Origin: JBGLNJ01 sp041300525
GTDB taxonomy: Bacteria > Chloroflexota > Anaerolineae > Fen-1058
DNA length: 64,000 bases
Reading direction: 5' to 3'
Assembly (NCBI GenBank): GCA_041300525.1
Contig: JBGLNJ010000001.1
Coordinates: 2,108,001 to 2,172,000 of the forward strand
Of the stretch, positions 62,344-64,000 are shown in pieces. Below the pieces are notes generated by a model. The model saw nothing but the letters and a program-made list of their open reading frames with translations. It was not told the DNA's origin and ran no database searches. The position numbers were made by a program, and so were the translations under genes. How positions within the stretch are numbered: the first letter of the stretch is position 1; each line of letters starts with the position of its first letter.

Positions 62344-62439
62344 TCGAGGTCCTCCTAAAATGATCTTCCCGAAAGCGTCGAGGCCGAGGGCGGCCTCGGC
62401 GCTTTCAGGAATGAGACTTTATCCAGTGTCTTGATCCAC

Positions 62440-64000
62440 CTACCCCGAATTGGCGGGAACCGGCAGGATCACAGTAAAGGTGCTACCCTGGCCCACCTCG
62501 CTTTCGACGGCCACGTGGCCGCCGTGCGCCTCGACGATTTCCTTGACGAGCGCCAGCCCCAGCCCCACGCCCCCATAGCGCCGGGTCATGCTACCGTCCA
62601 CCTGGTAGAAACGCTCAAAAACATGGTCTAACTTGTCCCGCGGAATGCCGACGCCGGTATCGGTCACTTTTAACACCACGTTCGGGCTATCCCGCCACAG
62701 GCGCACCGTCACACGGCCGCCGGCCGGGGTGAACTTGAAGGCGTTGCTGAACAGGTTATCCAACACCCGGCGCAGATGATTGGGATCGCTGGACACGAGA
62801 GGCAGATCCGGCGCGACCTCGGCCGCCAGCGTCAGCTCGGACTTGGCCGCTGCGACTTGGAAATCAGCCAGCAGCGCGTGAACCAACTCAGCCAGGTCAA
62901 CCGGCTCGAGCTTGGCGCCTTGTGTCTCCACTTCCAAGATGGCAGTGAGATCATCCATCAAGTTGCTCAACATGCGGGCGCGGCGAGCGATAATGTCCGC
63001 TGGCGCTTGCTGATCGGGTTGCAGCTCGCCCAACTCACCACTTGACAGCAGCTCGGCATAGCCCCGGACGATGGCCAGAGGTGTGCGCAATTCGTGCGAG
63101 ACGTTCTGGACAAACTCGCTCTTGAGGCGGTCCAACTCGCGCTGCTGCGCCAGGGCGCTGGCCAACTCGGCGGCGCGCTGCTGCTCCCTGGCGTACAACT
63201 GGGCGTTTTCGATCGCGATGGTGGCCTGCCCAGACAGGCCGATCACAAAGTCCAGATCGGCCTGGCCGAACGGGTAGCGCTCCCCGACCCGATCCAGCGC
63301 CATCACACCGATCACCTTGCCTTTGGAGAGCAAGGGAGCACAAACCAGCGTCAGGGCTTCCCCTGAGGCATCCAGGCTGGGCATCCGGTGTGGGTCCAGC
63401 ATGGCGTGACGGATCATCTGTGCGATCCCGGTCTGGGCGACATTACCAATCACACCCTCGCCCAGCCGCAGCGGCGTGGCTTTGGATTTTTCGCCGTATC
63501 GGCCCAGGGCGATGATGGCGCGGAGCGTCTGTCCATCCGGCTCCAACAAGTAGACCAAACTATCGTCGGCCCCGACCAGGTTCTGGGCATGAATCGCGAT
63601 GCGCTCCAGCACGGTCGGCAAATCCAGGCTGGCCGAGATGTCGCGGTCAATCTCGATCAGCGCGGCCAACTCGCCGGCCCGGCGGCGCGTCTCCTGGTAC
63701 AGCCGCGCGTTCTCGATGGCAATCGTCAGTTGGTCCACCATGGTTTGCAGCGTCATGACATCTTCGGTCGAAAAGGCAGCCTCCTGGACGCTCTGCACCG
63801 TGAGCGCGCCGAGGACCCGGTTGCGGCTGATCATCGGCAAGGCCATCTCGGAGCGCGTCTCTGGCAAGTCAGGATTGTTGAAACGGATAGCCTCTGCGCC
63901 CACGTCCAGGGCGATGCGGGCCTGCGCATTGGCGACACTCCACCCGACCATGGACTCGCCGCCGACGGCAAGTTTGTGCCCGGCTTTGAGCATTCGCCGG
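62440..64000 (-). CDS. GAF-domain sensor histidine kinase, N-terminus beyond window
   Basis: The visible part has the end of a GAF domain (MALPMISRNRVLGALTVQS), a complete second GAF (about 110-270 of the visible part: DLPTVLERIAIHAQNLVGAD, VCAPLLSKGKVIGVMALDR), HisKA with HELRTPL and HATPase with NLFSNAFKFTP, DTGVGIPRDKL and GVGLGLALVKEIVEAHGG. The frame is open to the window edge. Two GAF domains suggest sensing of small molecules or light/redox; the partner is unknown. Confidence 0.9.
   Translation of the reverse strand, partial: RRMLKAGHKLAVGGESMVGWSVANAQARIALDVGAEAIRFNNPDLPETRSEMALPMISRNRVLGALTVQSVQEAAFSTEDVMTLQTMVDQLTIAIENARLYQETRRRAGELAALIEIDRDISASLDLPTVLERIAIHAQNLVGADDSLVYLLEPDGQTLRAIIALGRYGEKSKATPLRLGEGVIGNVAQTGIAQMIRHAMLDPHRMPSLDASGEALTLVCAPLLSKGKVIGVMALDRVGERYPFGQADLDFVIGLSGQATIAIENAQLYAREQQRAAELASALAQQRELDRLKSEFVQNVSHELRTPLAIVRGYAELLSSGELGELQPDQQAPADIIARRARMLSNLMDDLTAILEVETQGAKLEPVDLAELVHALLADFQVAAAKSELTLAAEVAPDLPLVSSDPNHLRRVLDNLFSNAFKFTPAGGRVTVRLWRDSPNVVLKVTDTGVGIPRDKLDHVFERFYQVDGSMTRRYGGVGLGLALVKEIVEAHGGHVAVESEVGQGSTFTVILPVPANSG

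Overview
The window looks like a GC-rich member of the Chloroflexota, probably Anaerolineae-like. Supporting traits are the secreted protein ending in a YIYLPLVVKN-type tail, a large MalT/LuxR regulator, many GAF/PAS/7TM sensor kinases, proline/threonine-linker lipoproteins and LysM proteins. No 16S rRNA is present, so the phylum is an inference. The cell uses selenocysteine: a tRNA-Sec(UCA) gene lies at 41394-41487, and a two-thioredoxin-domain oxidoreductase at 21607-22275 is read through an in-frame TGA (codon 148, U-P-H-C motif) with a hairpin of bacterial SECIS geometry just after it. This selenoprotein, which would be called as a 147-residue truncated protein, is the most interesting gene-level result.

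Layout. 1-4.5 kb: start of a Ser/Thr kinase, then a 1209-aa secreted FG-GAP/beta-helix protein. 4.5-11.6 kb: histidine kinase tail, arfB, 7TM-PAS kinase, MFS transporter, KdpD/KdpE-like pair, start of a MalT-type regulator. 11.6-18.6 kb: a one-directional accessory block with small membrane proteins, two membrane-anchored proteins with HTH-like tails, lipoproteins, a DnaA-domain-I protein, an integron attC site, iteron-like repeats and the start of a GH26-like gene. 18.6-25.6 kb: MacB-type exporter, selenoprotein, lipoprotein, pentapeptide-repeat protein, PolX. 25.6-32.6 kb: three ABC ATPases, MalT/LuxR regulator, recombinase remnant, tRNA-Pro, EamA transporter. 32.6-39.6 kb: PgpH-type HD domain, ybeY, dgkA, COG1579 protein, response regulator, NACHT/HEAT NTPase. 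39.6-46.6 kb: cNMP/PH protein, tRNA-Sec, ECF sigma/anti-sigma/Nudix operon, two receivers, toxin-antitoxin pair. 46.6-53.5 kb: phytol/dolichol-kinase-like protein, radC, two LysM proteins, pyruvate kinase. 53.5-60.5 kb: DNA methylase tail, nth, DUF5946, M20 dipeptidase, then the nusG-rplK-rplA-rplJ-rplL cluster. 60.5-64 kb: methyltransferase tail, AICAR transformylase, GAF histidine kinase.

A caution governs all neighbourhood reading. Genes are cut mid-frame on both sides at about 4.48, 11.58, 18.64, 25.65, 32.65, 53.55 and 60.50 kb, with probable cuts near 39.62 and 46.59 kb. The spacing is almost constant at 6.95-7.1 kb. Natural deletions do not do this; the pattern suggests pieces joined with sequence missing between them. 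Genes inside one ~7 kb block can be trusted as neighbours, genes across a junction cannot. The 11.6-18.6 kb accessory block is exactly one such piece.
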